From the NCBI GenBank assembly GCA_052161885.1, contig CP197396.1, forward strand, positions 3,410,001-3,474,000: a DNA stretch of 64,000 nucleotides, read 5' to 3'. The position numbers and the translations under genes are program-made. Origin of the DNA: QKTW01 sp052161885. GTDB taxonomy: Bacteria > Bacteroidota > Bacteroidia > Chitinophagales > Chitinophagaceae. The notes under the pieces are model-generated. The model saw only the letters and a program-made list of their open reading frames with translations. It had not been told where the DNA came from and made no database searches. Positions 62,186-64,000 of this stretch are shown in pieces (within the stretch, counting starts at the first letter, position 1; every line of letters begins with the position of its first letter).

Positions 62186-62482
62186 ATGGCAAATTTCCAG
62201 GAATTGATACAGTCGGATAAACCGGTGCTTGTAGACTTCTACGCAGACTGGTGCGGCCCCTGTAAAATGATGAAACCGATACTTGAAGATGTAAAAGGTT
62301 CATTGAAAGATGATATCACTATTGTAAAGATAGATGTAGACAAAAATCAGCAGGCAGCTGCTGCGTATAATGTGCAAAGTATTCCTACGCTTATACTTTT
62401 TAAGCAGGGAAAGGTTCTGTGGCGCCAGGCGGGGGTGGTGCCTGCCAAACAGCTGGAACAGGTCATCAGCCAGCATAAATAA
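62186..62482 (+). CDS. trxA: Thioredoxin
   Basis: A 98-residue thioredoxin with active-site WCGPC in DFYADWCGPCKMM and cis-proline SIPTLILF. No signal peptide, so it acts in the cytoplasm. The start at 62186 (MANFQE) fits the family; another ATG at 62168 would add six residues, and the longer open frame back to 62009 overlaps the promoter region of the divergent alpha-2-macroglobulin gene. It ends 7 bases before the convergent gene at 62490. Confidence 0.93.
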   Translation: MANFQELIQSDKPVLVDFYADWCGPCKMMKPILEDVKGSLKDDITIVKIDVDKNQQAAAAYNVQSIPTLILFKQGKVLWRQAGVVPAKQLEQVISQHK

Positions 62483-62489
62483 GATTGTC

Positions 62490-62972
62490 TTAATCCATTA
62501 CAACCCGGTAAAATACCCGCACGGTATAAACTCCTGCAGGCTTCAGCAACTGCGTTCCGCCCAATACACGATAACGCAAGGTAACGGTAGAAGTACCTCC
62601 CAGCAGGGAGGTAAGCAATCCCGGAGGCTGGTGCAGCAACCGTTGGTCTGTTGTGGTAAGAAAACGTTCCGGATCTGCACCCGAAAGATTGGTAACCTGT
62701 AAACCTATAGAGCTGGCAGGTATGGTGTTGGAGGCCGGGCTGGTGAGGTTTGCAAATTCTGCATGTGCATATAATTCCATGCTCAGCCCCGAAAGATTCA
62801 GTAATGGGTATGTAATGCTGATGCTATTGTGGTCCAGGTATTTCCCGTTTATCACTTCTGCCGCGCTGGTTATCTGTATGGCAGACGGGCTGCCCAGCAC
62901 AGACATGCTTTGCCCATATAACGCAGGGCCGCACAGACAGCAACACAATATGGTGATAATCCTGGCTATCAA
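62490..62972 (-). CDS. Small secreted beta-sheet protein next to a pilus-type chaperone
   Basis: A 160-residue protein starting at TTG, overlapping the upstream chaperone stop by 4 bases (TTGA), which decides the start. Residues 1-21 are a Cys-rich signal peptide (ITILCCCLCGPALYGQ). The mature protein is beta-rich and ends in GVYTVRVFYRVVMD, a terminal strand like those of fimbrial subunits (compare GTYTTTLVYTASID in the right-edge gene). I infer a subunit secreted with the help of the chaperone, but no named family is certain. It converges on the thioredoxin gene. Confidence 0.7.
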   Translation of the reverse strand: MIARIITILCCCLCGPALYGQSMSVLGSPSAIQITSAAEVINGKYLDHNSISITYPLLNLSGLSMELYAHAEFANLTSPASNTIPASSIGLQVTNLSGADPERFLTTTDQRLLHQPPGLLTSLLGGTSTVTLRYRVLGGTQLLKPAGVYTVRVFYRVVMD

Positions 62973-63754
62973 TGTTCAAATGTTAACTCTCCTACTTTCA
63001 CCGGCAGGTCTTCTCCTCCTTCTACTACAGCAAGTGCCAGATAATTGCCTTTGGGTAAACCAACCGGCAGGGCAAAAGTACTGATCCGCTTATCGCCTGG
63101 CAATATAGCTGCAGAAACTTCATTGATCTTCCATTCCCGTCCTGTCGTTTTATCTGTGATCTCTATGTGTGCTTTTGTGTCTAATGGCTGCAAGCCGGCA
63201 TTACGCACTACTACACGAAATTTTTCGGCAGAGTCCTGCTGCAGGTAAAAATCCTCAATGGCAATTGCCTTTTGCGAAGCACCGTTAAGTATATAAACCT
63301 GCACGGCAAATTCCGCACGTATCATAATAGAAGCCTGTTTCTGACTATTTTTTAATGCTCCCGGATCTTCCGCCTGCGATATGATCAGCATAGCACTTCT
63401 TGCTGTGTCCTTCGGAGAGAGGTGTGCCCCATCTTTTATGCTTACCGTTATTTCCCCGGTTCCGCCCGGCGGCACTGTGAGCGTTGAAGGAAAGAACGAA
63501 ATCTCTGAAGCACAGGAACGACGGACCGCTCCCGCATCATAAAAATGCTTTTGCCCGGTACTGTCGCGATCCCAGTCCTGCAGGAATACCTGCCAGGTGG
63601 CTGCCTGTTTGCCGGTATTCAGCACATGTATCTTATCCGTTTTACGCGGGCTGTTCACATCAAAGAAAAGGCGGCCCGGCGCAACGGAAAGACTTACCTG
63701 CGCACGGACACAAAAAGGCAGGAACAGCAGCGTAAAAAAGCTCAGTAATTTCAT
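62969..63754 (-). CDS. Pilus-assembly-chaperone-like periplasmic protein
   Basis: A 261-residue secreted protein with a signal peptide ending VRAQ. Residues 20-130 are an Ig-like N-terminal domain with the PapD-type pattern (VSLSVAPGRLFFDVN, then FFPSTLTVPPGGTGEITVSIK), and 140-260 a second beta domain (AEFAVQVYILN, RVVVRNAGLQPLDT). Similar Bacteroidota proteins are annotated as fimbrial biogenesis chaperones or molecular chaperones. It is between two small secreted proteins whose C-termini resemble subunit edge strands, and overlaps the downstream one by 4 bases. No usher gene is in the window, so the secretion route is unknown. Confidence 0.75.
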   Translation of the reverse strand: MKLLSFFTLLFLPFCVRAQVSLSVAPGRLFFDVNSPRKTDKIHVLNTGKQAATWQVFLQDWDRDSTGQKHFYDAGAVRRSCASEISFFPSTLTVPPGGTGEITVSIKDGAHLSPKDTARSAMLIISQAEDPGALKNSQKQASIMIRAEFAVQVYILNGASQKAIAIEDFYLQQDSAEKFRVVVRNAGLQPLDTKAHIEITDKTTGREWKINEVSAAILPGDKRISTFALPVGLPKGNYLALAVVEGGEDLPVKVGELTFEH

Positions 63755-63815
63755 AAGCAGAAAAGCCCGGGGATGATGATAAAACCATTCCCGGGAACTA
63801 CCTTAAGGTGGCGGA

Positions 63816-64000
63816 TTAATCTATAGAGGCTGTGTAAACGAGTGTTGTAGTATAGGTACCGGATGCAACGTTAAAGCTGCTAAAGTTGGTATTGGTCAGC
63901 AACGTGTACTTCATATCTACAGACTGTGCCAGGCCTGCATTCGCTTCATCCAGCAGTTTCTGGTTGGCATTTGTCAGTGTAATGGCAGAAGCAGGAGTAA
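63816..64000 (-). CDS. C-terminal part of a small secreted protein (cut by window edge)
   Basis: A minus-strand frame open to the window edge gives at least 61 residues ending GTYTTTLVYTASID and a stop at 63816. The sequence is Thr/Asn/Ser/Ala-rich, as in secreted beta-strand subunits, and its end resembles the final strand of the 160-residue gene at 62490. It lies 61 bases upstream of the chaperone gene on the same strand and is probably the preceding member of the operon. Confidence 0.7.
   Translation of the reverse strand, partial: TPASAITLTNANQKLLDEANAGLAQSVDMKYTLLTNTNFSSFNVASGTYTTTLVYTASID

Overview
The window looks like chromosome from a member of Bacteroidota, probably a Chitinophagaceae-like lineage. 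Evidence: five very large secreted proteins end in a type IX secretion (T9SS) sorting domain, four of them with GEVED domains; there is half of a grasp-with-spasm peptide-modification cassette, a Bacteroidota-type cysteine-free sirtuin, a LytS/LytTR pair with an extracellular propeller sensor, and several -7 boxes of the form TAnnTTTG. The species cannot be named from sequence alone. No tRNA, rRNA, insertion sequence, phage gene or CRISPR array was seen.

Layout. 1-1590: right part of a grasp-with-spasm (graspetide-type RiPP) locus: the end of the ATP-grasp ligase, an overlapping 73-residue unknown gene, and the SPASM partner. 1635-4748: a sirtuin, then a tight minus-strand operon for DNA alkylation repair (AraC-methyltransferase fusion, 2OG-Fe(II) oxygenase, free-standing Ada zinc domain, AlkB). 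4967-15267: a 2165-residue repeat-rich T9SS surface protein, divergent from a sensor kinase/response regulator pair. 15365-21073: an NmrA-type oxidoreductase, an HTH-pentapeptide-repeat fusion and the B12-dependent ribonucleotide reductase NrdJ. 21296-38657: four consecutive minus-strand GEVED/T9SS giant proteins, the first three separated from the next by strong terminators.

39105-42853: gcvH-VanZ followed by a heptose-type sugar activation cluster (hddA-like, hddC-like, glycosyltransferase). 43031-52858: mostly core genes (priA, clpX, rnhA, RRM protein, folA, thyA, a GT2 glycosyltransferase, gamma carbonic anhydrase), plus a lipoprotein, two small paralogous proteins and a reduced methyltransferase-like gene downstream of folA. 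53025-64000: two outer-membrane beta-barrel paralogs, asnA, a 2024-residue alpha-2-macroglobulin, a thioredoxin, and the end of an operon pairing a pilus-chaperone-like protein with two small secreted proteins.

How the genes fit together. The surface theme dominates: about 28 kb encodes T9SS cargo, with a two-component system beside the largest one and sugar-activation and glycosyltransferase genes nearby. A second theme is nucleotide and DNA maintenance (nrdJ, folA-thyA, priA, rnhA, alkylation repair). The most unusual items are the SPASM protein without a visible radical-SAM motif, the split Ada system with an extra oxygenase, the two-unit higher-order repeat in the giant adhesin-like protein, the GEVED gene array, the internally shortened methyltransferase and the right-edge chaperone/subunit operon.
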